Source: Hydractinia symbiolongicarpus
Taxonomy: Eukaryota > Cnidaria > Hydrozoa > Anthoathecata > Hydractiniidae
Direction of reading: 5' to 3'
DNA: 64,000 nt
NCBI RefSeq assembly: GCF_029227915.1
Contig: NC_079879.1
Coordinates: forward strand, 33,670,501 to 33,734,500
The notes under the pieces were generated by a model. The model worked only from the letters and a program-made list of their open reading frames with translations. It did no database searches and was not told the DNA's origin. Numbering within the stretch: the stretch's first letter is position 1; each line of letters begins with the position of its first letter. Made by a program: the position numbers and the translations under genes. Of this stretch, positions 11,684-26,849 are shown in pieces.

Positions 11684-14600
11684 CATTTCTCCAATATAAT
11701 ACCCAAATATTACCAAATAATAAATATTATACCAAAACATTACCAAATAATAACTTTGGACTTCTTCATACTTCTTTTATAATTGACTTCTTCGTAATAA
11801 ATTAAACACACTTATCGTATTTTAATAATTTTATATGGCATAACTGCGACATACACATTTCGGCAATATAATACCAAAACATTGCCAAATAATAACTATT
11901 ATACCAAAACATTACGAAATGATAACTATTATACCAAAACATTACCAAATAATAACTATTATACCAAAACATTACCAAATGATAACTCTGTGGACCTTTT
12001 CATACTTCTTTTATAATTGACTTCTTCGTAATAAGTTAAACACACGTATCGCATTTTAATAATTTCATATGGTGTCAGTACCACATACATATCTTCGCAA
12101 TGTAATACCAAAACATTGCTGAATAATAACTCTGGTTTTTTCAAACTTTCTCGCAATAAATTAAAACCATACATCGCTTTTTAGTAATTTTGTGTGGTTT
12201 AACTACGACATACACGTTTTGGCAATATAATACTAAAACGTTACCAAATAATAACTCTGTGGACTTTTTCGTGCTTCTTTTATAATTGACTTCTTCGTAA
12301 TAAATTAAACACACATATTGCATTTTAATAATTTTATATGGTGTCACTACCACATACACATCTTTGCAGTGTTATACCAAAACATTACCAAATAATAACT
12401 CTGTGGACCATTTCATTCTTGCTGTATAATTAGCTTCTTCGTAATAAATTAAACGCATATCACATTTTAATAATTTGATAAGGTGTAACTACGACATACA
12501 CATCTTCGCAAAATAATACCAAAACATTACCAAATAATAACTATGTGGACCATTTCAATTCTGCTGAATAATTGATTTCTTCGTAATAAATTAAACAGAT
12601 ATATTGATTTGTATTGATTTCATATAGTGTAACTACAACATGCACATCTATCTTTGCAATGTAATACCAAAATATTACGAAATAATAACTCTGTGGACTT
12701 TTCATACTTTTTGTATAATTAGCTTCTTCGTAATAAATTAAACGCATATATCACATTTTAATAATTTGATACGGTGTAACTACGACATACACATATTTGC
12801 AATGTAATACCAAAACATTACGAAATAATAACTCTGTGGACTTTTCATACTTTTTGTATAATTAGCTTCTTCGTAATAAATTAAACACATATATCACATT
12901 TTAATAATTTGATAAGGTGTAACTACTACATACACATCTTTGCAATGTAATACCAAAACATTACGAAATAATAACTCTGTGGACTTTTCATACTTTTTTT
13001 ATAATTAGCTTCTTCGTAGTAAATTAAACCCATATATCACATTTTAATAATTTGATACGGTGTAACTACGACATACACATATTTGCAATGTAATTCCAAA
13101 ACATTACGAAATAATAACTCTGTGGACTTTTCATACTTTTTGTATAATTAGCTTTGTCGTAATAAATTAAACACATATATCACATTTTAATAATTTGATA
13201 AGGTGTAACTATGACATACACATTTCTCCAATATAATACCCAAATATTACCAAATAATAAATATTATACCAAAACATTACCAAATAATAACTTTGGACTT
13301 CTTCATACTTCTTTTATAATTGACTTCTTCGTAATAAATTAAACACACTTATCGTATTTTAATAATTTTATATGGCGTAACTGCGACATACACATTTCGG
13401 CAATATAATACCAAAACATTGCCAAATAATAACTATTATACCAAAACATTACGAAATGATAACTATTATACCAAAACATTACCAAATAATAACTATTATA
13501 CCAAAACATTACCAAATGATAACTCTGTGGACCTTTTCGTACTTCTTTTATAATTGACTTCTTCGTAATAAGTTAAACACACGTATCGCATTTTAATAAT
13601 TTCATATGGTGTCAGTACCACATACATATCTTCGCAATGTAATACCAAAACATTGCTGAATAATAACTCTGGTTTTTTTAAACTTTCTCGCAATAAATTA
13701 AAACCATACATCGCTTTTTAGTAATTTCGTGTGGTTTAACTACGACATACACGTTTTGGCAATATAATACTAAAACGTTACCAAATAATAACTCTGTGGA
13801 CTTTTTCGTGCTTCTTTTATAATTGACTTCTTCGTAATAAATTAAACACACATATTGCATTTTAATAATTTTATATGGTGTCACTACCACATACACATCT
13901 TTGCAGTGTTATACCAAAACATTACCAAATAATAACTCTGTGGACCATTTCATTCTTGCTGTATAATTAGCTTCTTCGTAATAAATTAAACGCATATCAC
14001 ATTTTAATAATTTGATAAGGTGTAACTACGACATACACATCTTTGCAATATAATACCAAAACATTACCATATAATAACTATTATACCAAAACATTACCAT
14101 ATAATAACTATTATACCAAAACATTACCATATAATAACTATTATACCAAAACATTACCATATAATAACTATTATTCCAAAACATTACCATATAATAACTC
14201 TGTGGACATTTTCATACTTTTTGTATAATTAGCTTCTTCGTAATAAATTAAACACACATGTCGCATTTTAATAATTTCAAGTGGTGTCACTACCACATGC
14301 ACATCTTCGCAATATAATACCAAAACATTACCAAATAGTAACTCTGTGGACTTTTTCGTACTTCTTTTATAATTGACTTCTTCGTATTAATTTAATCACA
14401 CTTATCGCATTTTAATAATTTCATATGGTGTCACTACCACATACACATCTTTGCAGTGTTATACCAAAACATTACGAAATAATAACTCTGTGGACTTTTT
14501 CGTACTTCTTTTATAATTGACTTCTTCGTATTAATTTTATCACACTTATCGCATTTCAATAATTTCATATGGTGTCACTACCACATACACATCTTCGCAA

Positions 14601-14757
14601 AATAATACCAAAACATTACCAAAAAATAATTCTGTTGACCTTTTCACACTTCTTGTATAATTAGCTTTTTTGTAATAAATTAAACGCATATATCACATTT
14701 TAATAATTTGATACGGTGTACCTACGACATACACATATTTGGAATGTAATACCAAAA
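11684..14757. repeat. higher-order repeat of 1,537 bp (two adjacent copies)
   Basis: A distinctive monomer with 'catttctccaatataatac' occurs at 11684 and 13221, offset 1,537 bp. The following diverged monomers repeat in the same order and with the same private variants at the same offset, for example the 'aaactttctcgcaataaatt' monomer near 12,140 and 13,678. The second copy drifts after about 14,000, where 30-bp units appear, so the right limit is approximate. Confidence 0.8.
14055..14200. repeat. 30-bp sub-repeat array, 5 units
   Basis: Five units of the type 'accatataataactattat' plus 'accaaaacatt', inserted at the monomer position just before 'ctctgtggac'. The fifth unit has 'tattcc' in place of 'tatacc'. 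This is the leftmost clear array of the 30-bp unit. Confidence 0.9.
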
Positions 14758-16549
14758 CAATACGAAATAATAACTCTGTGGTCTTTTCATACTTTTTGTA
14801 TAATTAGCTTCTTCGTAATAAATTAAATGCATATATCACATTTTGATAATTTGATAAGGTGTAACTACGACATACACATCTTTGTAATATAATACCAAAA
14901 CATTACCAAATAATAACTCTGTAAACCTTTTCATTCTTCCTGTATAATTGACTTCTTCGTGATAAATTAAACTGATATATTGCTTTGTATTGTTTTCATA
15001 TAGTGTAACTACGACATAGACATCTATCTTCGCAATATTATACCAAAACATTACCAAATAATAACTATTATACCAAAACATTACCAAATGATAACTCTGT
15101 AAACCTTTTCATTCTTCCTGTATAATTGACTTCTTCGTAATAAATTAAACTGATATATTGCTTTGTATTGGTTTCATATAGTGTAACTACGACATAGACA
15201 TCTATCTTCGCAATATTATACCAAAACATTACCAAATAATAACTATTATACCAAAACATTGCCAAATAATAACTATTATACCGAAACATTACCATGTAAT
15301 AACTATTATACCAAAACATTACCAAATAATATTTATTATACCAAAACATTACCATATAATAACTATTATACCAAAACATTACCATATAATAACTCTGTGG
15401 ACATTTTCGTACTTCTTTTATAATTGACTTCTTCGTATTAATTTAATCACACTTATCGCTTTTTAATAATTTCATATGGTGTCACTACCACATACACATC
15501 TTCGCAAAATAATACCAAAACATTACCTCACACTTCTTGTATAATTGCTTCTTCGTAATAAATTAAACACATATATCGCTTTTTAATATTTTCATATTGT
15601 GTAATGGTGTATTATGGTGTACTACAACATCTATCTTCGCAATTTTATACCAAAACATTACCAAATAATAACTCTTGGGGCTTTTTAATTCTTCTTGTAT
15701 AATTAACTTCTTTGTAATAGATTAAAAGCATATATTGCTTTTAAATAATTTCATATGCTGGTACGATGAAATACACTTCCTAACTTTGTACTACTATTAA
15801 TACTACCAAATGCTAACTCTGTGGACTTTTTCGTACTTCTTTTATAATTCACTTCTTCGTAATAAATTAAACACACATATCTCATTTTAATAATTTCATA
15901 TGACGTAACTGTGACATTCACATTTCTGAAATATAATACCAAAACATTACCAAATAATAACTATTATACCAAAACATTACCAAATAATAACTCTGTGGAC
16001 ATTTTCGTACTTTTTTTATAATTAACTTCTTCGTAATAAATTAAAAACACATATCGCATTTTAATAATTTCATATAGTGTCACTACCACATACACATCTT
16101 CGTAAACTAATACCAAAACATTACCAAATAGTAACTCTGTGGACTTTTTCATACTTTTTGTATAATTAGCTTCTTTGTAATAAATTAAACGCATATATCA
16201 CATTTTAATAATTTGATACGGTGTACCTACGACATACACATATTTGGAATGTAATACCAAAACATTACGAAATAATAACTCTGTGGACTTTTCATACTTT
16301 TTGTATAATTAGCTTCTTCGTAATAAATTAAATGCATACATCACATTTTAATAATTTGATAAGGTGTAACTACGACATACACATCTTTGTAATATAATAC
16401 CAAAACATTACCAAATAATAACTCTATAAACCTTTTCATTCTTCCTGTATAATTGACTTCTTCGTAATAAATTAAACTGATATATTGCTTTGTATTGGTT
16501 TCATATAGTGTAACTACGACATAGACATTTATCTTCGCTATATTATACC

Positions 16550-17130
16550 AAAACATTACCATGTAATAACTATTATACCGAAACATTACCAAATAATATT
16601 TATTATACCAAAACATTACCAAATGATAACTATTATACCAAAACATTACCAAATAATAACTATTATACCAAAACATTACCAAATAATAACTATTATACCA
16701 AAACATTACCAAATAATAACTATTATACCAAAACATTACCAAATAATAACTATTATACCAAAACATTACCAAATGATAACTATTATACCAAAACATTGCC
16801 AAATAATAACTATTATACCGAAACAATACCAAAAAATAACTATTATACCAAAACATTGCCAAATAATAACTATTATACCGAAACATTACCAAATGATATT
16901 TATTATACCAAAACATTACCAAATGATAACTATTATACCAAAACATTGCCAAATAATAACTATTATACCGAAACATTACCAAATAATATTTATTATACCA
17001 AAACATTACCAAATGATAACTATTATACCAAAACATTACCAAATAATAACTATTATACCAAAACATTACCAAATAATAACTATTATACCAAAACATTACC
17101 AAATAATAACTATTATACCAAAACATTACC
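16550..17130. repeat. 30-bp sub-repeat array, about 20 units
   Basis: Perfect 30-bp periodicity. Unit variants include 'aaataataac', 'aaatgataac', 'aaataatattt', 'ataccgaaac', 'attgccaaat' and 'aataccaaaaaat'. The array begins in 'cgctatattataccaaaac' and ends in 'ccatataataactctgtgg', the same boundaries as every other 30-bp array here, which shows where in the monomer it grew. Confidence 0.95.
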
Positions 17131-18000
17131 ATATAATAACTCTGTGGACATTTTCATACTTTTTGTATAATTAGCTTCTTCGTAATAAATTAAACACACA
17201 TGTCGCATTTTAATAATTTCATATAGTGTCACTACCACATACACATGTTCGCAAACTAATACCAAAACATTACCAAATAGTAACTCTGTGGACTTTTTCA
17301 TACTTTTTGTATAATTAGCTTCTTTGTAATTAATTAACCGCATATATCACATTTTAATAATTTGATACGGTGTAACTACGACATACACATATTTGGAATG
17401 TAATACCAAAACATTACGAAATAATAACTCTGTGGACTTTTCATACTTTTTGTATAATTAGCTTCTTCGTAATAAATTAAACGCATATATCACATTTTAA
17501 TAATTTGATAAGGTGTCACTACGACATACACATCTTTGCAATATAATACCAAAACATTACCAAATAATAACTATTATACCAAAACATTACCATATAATAA
17601 CTCTGTGGACATTTTCATACTTTTTGTATAATTAACTTCTTCGTATTAATTTAATCACACTTATCACATTTTAATAATTTCAAATGGTGTCACTACCACA
17701 TACACATGTTCGCAAACTAATACCAAAACATTACCAAATAGTAACTCTGTGGACTTTTTCATACTTTTTGTATAATTAGCTTCTTTGTAATTAATTAACC
17801 GCATATATCACATTTTAATAATTTGATACGGTGTAACTACGACATACACATATTTGGAATGTAATACCAAAACATTACGAAATAATAACTCTGTGGACTT
17901 TTCATACTTTTTGTATAATTAGCTTCTTCGTAATAAATTAAACGCATATATCACATTTTAATAATTTGATAAGGTGTCACTACGACATACACATCTTTGC

Positions 18001-21000
18001 AATATAATACCAAAACATTACCAAATAATAACTATTATACCAAAACATTACCATATAATAACTCTGTGGACATTTTCATACTTTTTGTATAATTAACTTC
18101 TTCGTATTAATTTAATCACACTTATCGCATTTTAATAATTTCATATGGTGTCACTACCACATACACATCTTCGCAAAATAATACCAAAACATTCCCCAAT
18201 AGTAACTCTGTGGACTTTTTCGTACTTCTTTTATAATTGACTTCTTCGTATTAATTTAATCACACTTGTCGCATTTTAATAATTTCATATGGTGTCACTA
18301 CCACATACACATCTTCGCAAAATAATACCAAAACATTACCAAAAAATAATTCTGTTGACATTTTCACACTTCTTGTATAATTAGCTTCTTTGTAATAAAT
18401 TAAACGCATATATCACATTTTAATAATTTGATACGGTGTACCTACGACATACACATATTTGGAATGTAATACCAAAACATTACGAAATAATAACTCTGTG
18501 GACTTTTCATACTTTTTGTATAATTAGCTTCTTCGTAATAAATTAAATGCATATATCACATTTTAATAATTTGATAAGGTGTAACTACGACATACACATC
18601 TTTGTAATATAATACCAAAACATTACCAAATAATAACTCTCTAAACCTTTTCATTCTTCCTGTATAATTGACTTCTTCGTAATAAATTAAACTGATATAT
18701 TGCTTTGTATTGGTTTCATATAGTGTAACTACGACATAGACATCTATCTTCGCAATATTATACCAAAACATTACCATGTAATAACTATTATACCAAAACA
18801 TTACCAAATAATAGCTATTATACCAAAACATTACCAAATAATAACTATTATACCAAAACATTACCAAATAATAACTATTATACCAAAACATTACCAAATA
18901 ATAACTATTATACCAAAACATTACCAAATAATAACTATTATACCAAAACATTACCATATAATAACTCTGTGGACATTTTCATACTTTTTGTATAATTAGC
19001 TTCTTCGTAATAAATTAAACACACATGTCGCATTTTAATAATTTCATATAGTGTCACTACCACATACACATGTTCGCAAACTAATACCAAAACATTACCA
19101 AATAGTAACTCTGTGGACTTTTTCATACTTTTTGTATAATTAGCTTCTTTGTAATTAATTAACCGCATATATCACATTTTAATAATTTGATACGGTGTAA
19201 CTACGACATACACATATTTGGAATGTAATACCAAAACATTACGAAATAATAACTCTGTGGACTTTTCATACTTTTTGTATAATTAGCTTCTTCGTAATAA
19301 ATTAAACGCATATATCACATTTTAATAATTTGATAAGGTGTCACTACGACATACACATCTTTGCAATATAATACCAAAACATTACCAAATAATAACTATT
19401 ATACCAAAACATTACCATATAATATCTCTGTGGACATTTTCATACTTTTTGTATAATTAACTTCTTCGTATTAATTTAATCACACTTATCGCATTTTAAT
19501 AATTTCATATGGTGTCACTACCACATACACATCTTCGCAAAATAATACCAAAACATTCCCCAATAGTAACTCTGTGGACTTTTTCGTACTTCTTTTATAA
19601 TTGACTTCTTCGTATTAATTTAATCACACTTGTCGCATTTTAATAATTTCATATGGTGTCACTACCACATACACATCTTCGCAAAATAATACCAAAACAT
19701 TACCAAAAAATAATTCTGTTGACATTTTCACATTTCTTGTATAATTAGCTTCTTTGTAATAAATTAAACGCATATATCACATTTTAATAATTTGATACGG
19801 TGTACCTACGACATACACATATTTGGAATGTAATACCAAAACATTACGAAATAATAACTCTGTGGACTTTTCATACTTTTTGTATAATTAGCTTCTTCGT
19901 AATAAATTAAATGCATATATCACATTTTAATAATTTGATAAGGTGTAACTACGACATACACATCTTTGTAATATAATACCAAAACATTACCAAATAATAA
20001 CTCTCTAAACCTTTTCATTCTTCCTGTATAATTGACTTCTTCGTAATAAATTAAACTGATATATTGCTTTGTATTGGTTTCATATAGTGTAACTACGACA
20101 TAGACATCTATCTTCGCAATATTATACCAAAACATTACCATGTAATAACTATTATACCAAAACATTACCAAATAATAGCTATTATACCAAAACATTACCA
20201 AATAATAACTATTATACCAAAACATTACCAAATAATAACTATTATACCAAAACATTACCAAATAATAACTATTATACCAAAACATTACCAAATAATAACT
20301 ATTATACCAAAACATTACCATATAATAACTCTGTGGACATTTTCATACTTTTTGTATAATTAGCTTCTTCGTAATAAATTAAACACACATGTCGCATTTT
20401 AATAATTTCATATAGTGTCACTACCACATACACATGTTCGCAAACTAATACCAAAACATTACCAAATAGTAACTCTGTGGACTTTTTCATACTTTTTGTA
20501 TAATTAGCTTCTTTGTAATTAATTAACCGCATATATCACATTTTAATAATTTGATACGGTGTAACTACGACATACACATATTTGGAATGTAATACCAAAA
20601 CATTACGAAATAATAACTCTGTGGACTTTTCATACTTTTTGTGTAATTAGCTTCTTCGTAATAAATTAAACGCATATATCACATTTTAATAATTTGATAA
20701 GGTGTCACTACGACATACACATCTTTGCAATATAATACCAAAACATTACCAAATAATAACTATTATACCAAAACATTACCATATAATAACTCTGTGGACA
20801 TTTTCATACTTTTTGTATAATTAACTTCTTCGTATTAATTTAATCACACTTATCGCATTTTAATAATTTCATATGGTGTCATACCACATACACATCTTCG
20901 CAAAATAATACCAAAACATTCCCCAATAGTAACTCTGTGGACTTTTTCGTACTTCTTTTATAATTGACTTCTTCGTATTAATTTAATCACACTTGTCGCA

Positions 21001-22092
21001 TTTTAATAATTTCATATGGTGTCACTACCACATACACATCTTCGCAAAATAATACCAAAACATTACCAAAAAATAATTCTGTTGACATTTTCACACTTCT
21101 TGTATAATTAGCTTCTTTGTAATAAATTAAACGCATATATCACATTTTAATAATTTGATACGGTGTACCTACGACATACACATATTTGGAATGTAATACC
21201 AAAACATTACGAAATAATAACTCTGTGGACTTTTCATACTTTTTGTATAATTAGCTTCTTCGTAATAAATTAAATGCATATATCACATTTTAATAATTTG
21301 ATAAGGTGTAACTACGACATACACATCTTTGTAATATAATACCAAAACATTACCAAATAATAACTCTCTAAACCTTTTCATTCTTCCTGTATAATTGACT
21401 TCTTCGTAATAAATTAAACTGATATATTGCTTTGTATTGGTTTCATATAGTGTAACTACGACATAGACATCTATCTTCGCAATATTATACCAAAACATTA
21501 CCATGTAATAACTATTATACCAAAACATTGCCAAATAATAGCTATTATACCAAAACATTACCAAATAATAACTATTATACCAAAACATTACGATATAATA
21601 ACTATTATACCAAAACATTACCAAATAATAGCTATTATACCAAAACATTACCAAATAATAACTATTATACCAAAACATTACGATATAATAACTATTATAC
21701 CAAAACATTACCAAATAATATTTATTATACCAAAACATTACCAAATAATATTTATTATACCAAAACATTACCAAATGATAACTATTATACCAAAACATTA
21801 CTAAATAATAACTATTATACCAAAACATTACCAAATAATAACTATTATACCAAAACATTACCAAATAATAACTATTATACCAAAACATTACCAAATAATA
21901 ACTATTATACCAAAACATTACCAAATAATAACTATTATACCAAAACATTACCATATAATAACTCTGTGGACATTTTCATACTTTTTGTATAATTAGCTTC
22001 TTCGTAATAAATTAAACACATGTCGCATTTTAATAATTTCATATGGTGTCACTACCACATGCACATCTTCGCAATATAATACCAAAACATTA
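18001..22092. repeat. higher-order repeat of 1,364 bp, three copies
   Basis: The marker 'aatataataccaaaacatta' before a single 30-bp unit lies at 18001, 19365 and 20729, offset 1,364 bp twice. Between the first two copies only scattered single-base changes are seen over the whole period. The third copy is longer because its 30-bp array (about 21,490-21,955) has nine more units (270 bp) than the seven-unit arrays at 18,765-18,960 and 20,129-20,324. Confidence 0.93.
21490..21957. repeat. 30-bp sub-repeat array, about 16 units
   Basis: Contains a repeated three-unit motif ('aatagctattat', 'aataactattat', 'cgatataataac') at about 21,530-21,620 and 21,620-21,710, showing block duplication of several 30-bp units within the array. 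It ends in the usual 'ccatataataactctgtgg'. Confidence 0.93.
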
Positions 22093-25000
22093 CCAAATAA
22101 TAACTCTGTAAACCTTTTCATTCTTCCTGTATAATTGACTTCTTCGTAATAAATTAAACTGATATATTGCTTTGTATTGGTTTCATATAGTGTAACTACG
22201 ACATAGACATCTATCTTCGCAATATTATACCAAAACATTACCATGTAATAACTATTATACCAAAACATTACTAAATAATATTTATTATACCAAAACATTA
22301 CCATATAATAACTATTATACCAAAACATTACCATATAATAACTCTGTGGACATTTTCATACTTTTTGTATAATTAGCTTCTTCGTAATAAATTAAACACA
22401 CATGTCGCATTTTAATAATTTCATATGGTGTCACTACCACATGCACATCTTCGCAATATAATACCAAAACATTACCAAATAGTAACTCTGTGGACTTTTT
22501 CATACTTTTTGTATAATTAGCTTCTTTGTAATTAATTAAACGCATATATCACATTTTAATAATTTGATACGGTGTAACTACGACATACACATATTTGGAA
22601 TGTAATACCAAAACATTACGAAATAATAACTCTGTGGACTTTTCATACTTTTTGTATAATTAGCTTCTTCGTAATAAATTAAACGCATATATCACATTTT
22701 AATAATTTGATAAGGTGTCACTACGACATACACATCTTTGCAATATAATACCAAAATATTACCAAATAATAACTATTATACCAAAACATTACCATATAAT
22801 AACTCTGTGGACATTTTCATACTTTTTGTATAATTAACTTCTTCGTATTAATTTAATCACACTTATCGCATTTTAATAATTTCATATGGTGTCACTACCA
22901 CATACACATCTTCGCAAAATAATACCAAAACATTACCAAAAAATAATTCTGTTGACCTTTTTACACTTCTTGTATAATTAGCTTCTTTGTAATAAATTAA
23001 ACGCATATATCACATTTTAATAATTTGATACGGTGTAACTACGACATACACATATTTGGAATGTAATACCAAAACATTACGAAATAATAACTATTATACC
23101 AAAACATTACCATATAATAACTATTATTCCAAAACATTACCATATAATAACTCTGTGGACATTTTCATACTTTTTGTATGATTAACTTCTTCGTAATATA
23201 TTAAATACACATATCGCATTGTAATAATTTCATATGGTGTCACTACCACATGCACATCTTTGCAATGTAATACCAAAACATTCCCCAATAGTAACTCTGT
23301 GGACTTTTTCGTACTTCTTTTATAATTGACTTCTTCGTATTAATTTAATCACACTTGTCGCATTTTAATAATTTCATATGGTGTCACTACCACATACACA
23401 TCTTCGCAAAATAATACCAAAACATTACCAAAAAATAATTCTGTTGACATTTTCACACTTCTTGTATAATTAGCTTCTTTGTAATAAATTAAACGCATAT
23501 ATCACATTTTAATAATTTGATACGGTGTACCTACGACATACACATATTTGGAATGTAATACCAAAACATTACGAAATAATAACTCTGTGGACTTTTCATA
23601 CTTTTTGTATAATTAGCTTCTTCGTAATAAATTAAATGCATATATCACATTTTAATAATTTGATAAGGTGTAACTACGACATACACATCTTTGTAATATA
23701 ATACCAAAACATTACCAAATAATAACTCTGTAAACCTTTTCATTCTTCCTGTATAATTGACTTCTTCGTAATAAATTAAACTGATATATTGCTTTGTATT
23801 GGTTTCATATAGTGTAACTACGACATAGACATCTATCTTCGCAATATTATACCAAAACATTACCATGTAATAACTATTATACCAAAACATTACTAAATAA
23901 TATTTATTATACCAAAACATTACCATATAATAACTATTATACCAAAACATTACCATATAATAACTCTGTGGACATTTTCATACTTTTTGTATAATTAGCT
24001 TCTTCGTAATAAATTAAACACACATGTCGCATTTTAATAATTTCATATGGTGTCACTACCACATGCACATCTTCGCAATATAATACCAAAACATTACCAA
24101 ATAGTAACTCTGTGGACTTTTTCATACTTTTTGTATAATTAGCTTCTTTGTAATTAATTAAACGCATATATCACATTTTAATAATTTGATACGGTGTAAC
24201 TACGACATACACATATTTGAAATGTAATACCAAAACATTACGAAATAATAACTCTGTGGACTTTTCATACTTTTTGTATAATTAGCTTCTTCGTAATAAA
24301 TTAAACGCATATATCACATTTTAATAATTTGATAAGGTGTCACTACGACATACACATCTTTGCAATATAATACCAAAATATTACCAAATAATAACTATTA
24401 TACCAAAACATTACCATATAATAACTCTGTGGACATTTTCATACTTTTTGTATAATTAACTTCTTCGTATTAATTTAATCACACTTATCGCATTTTAATA
24501 ATTTCATATGGTGTCACTACCACATACACATCTTCGCAAAATAATACCAAAACATTACCAAAAAATAATTCTGTTGACCTTTTTACACTTCTTGTATAAT
24601 TAGCTTCTTTGTAATAAATTAAACGCATATATCACATTTTAATAATTTGATACGGTGTACCTACGACATACACATATTTGGAATGTAATACCAAAACATT
24701 ACGAAATAATAACTATTATACCAAAACATTACCATATAATAACTATTATTCCAAAACATTACCATATAATAACTCTGTGGACATTTTCATACTTTTTGTA
24801 TGATTAACTTCTTCGTAATATATTAAATACACATATCGCATTGTAATAATTTCATATGGTGTCACTACCACATGCACATCTTTGCAATGTAATACCAAAA
24901 CATTCCCCAATAGTAACTCTGTGGACTTTTTCGTACTTCTTTTATAATTGACTTCTTCGTATTAATTTAATCACACTTGTCGCATTTTAATAATTTCATA

Positions 25001-25690
25001 TGGTGTCACTACCACATACACATCTTCGCAAAATAATACCAAAACATTACCAAAAAATAATTCTGTTGACATTTTCACACTTCTTGTATAATTAGCTTCT
25101 TTGTAATAAATTAAACGCATATATCACATTTTAATAATTTGATACGGTGTACCTACGACATACACATATTTGGAATGTAATACCAAAACATTACGAAATA
25201 ATAACTCTGTGGACTTTTCATACTTTTTGTATAATTAGCTTCTTCGTAATAAATTAAATGCATATATCACATTTTAATAATTTGATAAGGTGTAACTACG
25301 ACATACACATCTTTGTAATATAATACCAAAACATTACCAAATAATAACTCTGTAAACCTTTTCATTCTTCCTGTATAATTGACTTCTTCGTAATAAATTA
25401 AACTGATATATTGCTTTGTATTGGTTTCATATAGTGTAACTACGACATAGACATCTATCTTCGCAATATTATACCAAAACATTACCATGTAATAACTATT
25501 ATACCAAAACATTACCAAATAATATTTATTATACCAAAACATTACCATATAATAACTCTGTGGACATTTTTATACTTTTTGTATAATTAGCTTCTTCGTA
25601 ATAAATTAAACACACATGTCGCATTTTAATAATTTCATATGGTGTCACTACCACATGCACATCTTCGCAATATAATACCAAAACATTACC
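22093..25690. repeat. higher-order repeat of 1,622 bp, two copies and a partial third
   Basis: Monomers around 22,315-22,545 recur at 23,937-24,167 and the segment at 23,645 recurs at 25,267, all offset 1,622 bp. The third copy departs from the pattern at about 25,700, where it joins the next larger repeat. Its 30-bp array is one unit (30 bp) shorter. Confidence 0.88.
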
Positions 25691-26849
25691 AAATAGTAAC
25701 TCTGTGGACTTTTTCGTACTTCTTTTATAATTGACTTCTTCGTATTAATTTAATCACACTTATCGCTTTTTAATAATTTCATATGGTGTCACTACCACAT
25801 ACACATCTTCGCAAAATAATACCAAAACATTACCTCACACTTCTTGTATAATTGCTTCTTCGTAATAAATTAAACACATATATCGCTTTTTAATATTTTC
25901 ATATTGTGTAATGGTGTATTATGGTGTACTACAACATCTATCTTCGCAATATTATACCAAAACATTACCAAATAATAACTCTTGGGGTTTTTTAATTCTT
26001 CTTGTATAATTAACTTCTTTGTAATAGATTAAAAGCATATATTGCTTTTAAATAATTTCATATGCTGGTACGATGAAATACACTTCCTAACTTTGTACTA
26101 CTATTAATACTACCAAATGCTAACTCTGTGGACTTTTTCGTACTTCTTTTATAATTCACTTCTTCGTAATAAATTAAACACACATATCTCATTTTAATAA
26201 TTTCATATGACGTAACTGTGACATTCACATTTCTGAAATATAATACCAAAACATTACCAAATAATAACTATTATACCAAAACATTACCAAATAATAACTC
26301 TGTGGACATTTTCGTCCTTTTTTATAATTGATTTCTTCGTAATAAATTAAACACACATATTGCATTTTAATAATTTCATATGGTGTCACTACCACATACA
26401 CATCTTTGCAATGTTATACCAAAACATTACCAAATAGTAACTCTGTGGACTTTTTCATACTTTTTGTATAATTAGCTTCTTTGTAATAAATTAAACGCAT
26501 ATATCACATTTTAATAATTTGATACAGTGTACCTACGACATACACATATTTGGAATGTAATACCAAAACATTACGAAATAATAACTCTGTGGACTTTTCA
26601 TACTTTTTGTATAATTAGCTTCTTCGTAATAAATTAAATGCATACATCACATTTTAATAATTTGATAAGGTGTAACTACGACATACACATCTTTGTAATA
26701 TAATACCAAAACATTACCAAATAATAACTCTGTAAACCTTTTCATTCTTCCTGTATAATTGACTTCTTCGTAATAAATTAAACTGATATATTGCTTTGTA
26801 TTGGTTTCATATAGTGTAACTACGACATAGACATCTATCTTCGCTATAT

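Noticed and set aside
16623-17174. + strand ORFs repeating IITIIPKHYQ or NNNYYTKTLP in several arrays
   Set aside because: Shadow frames of the same 30-bp arrays; overlapping open frames on both strands are a repeat artefact.
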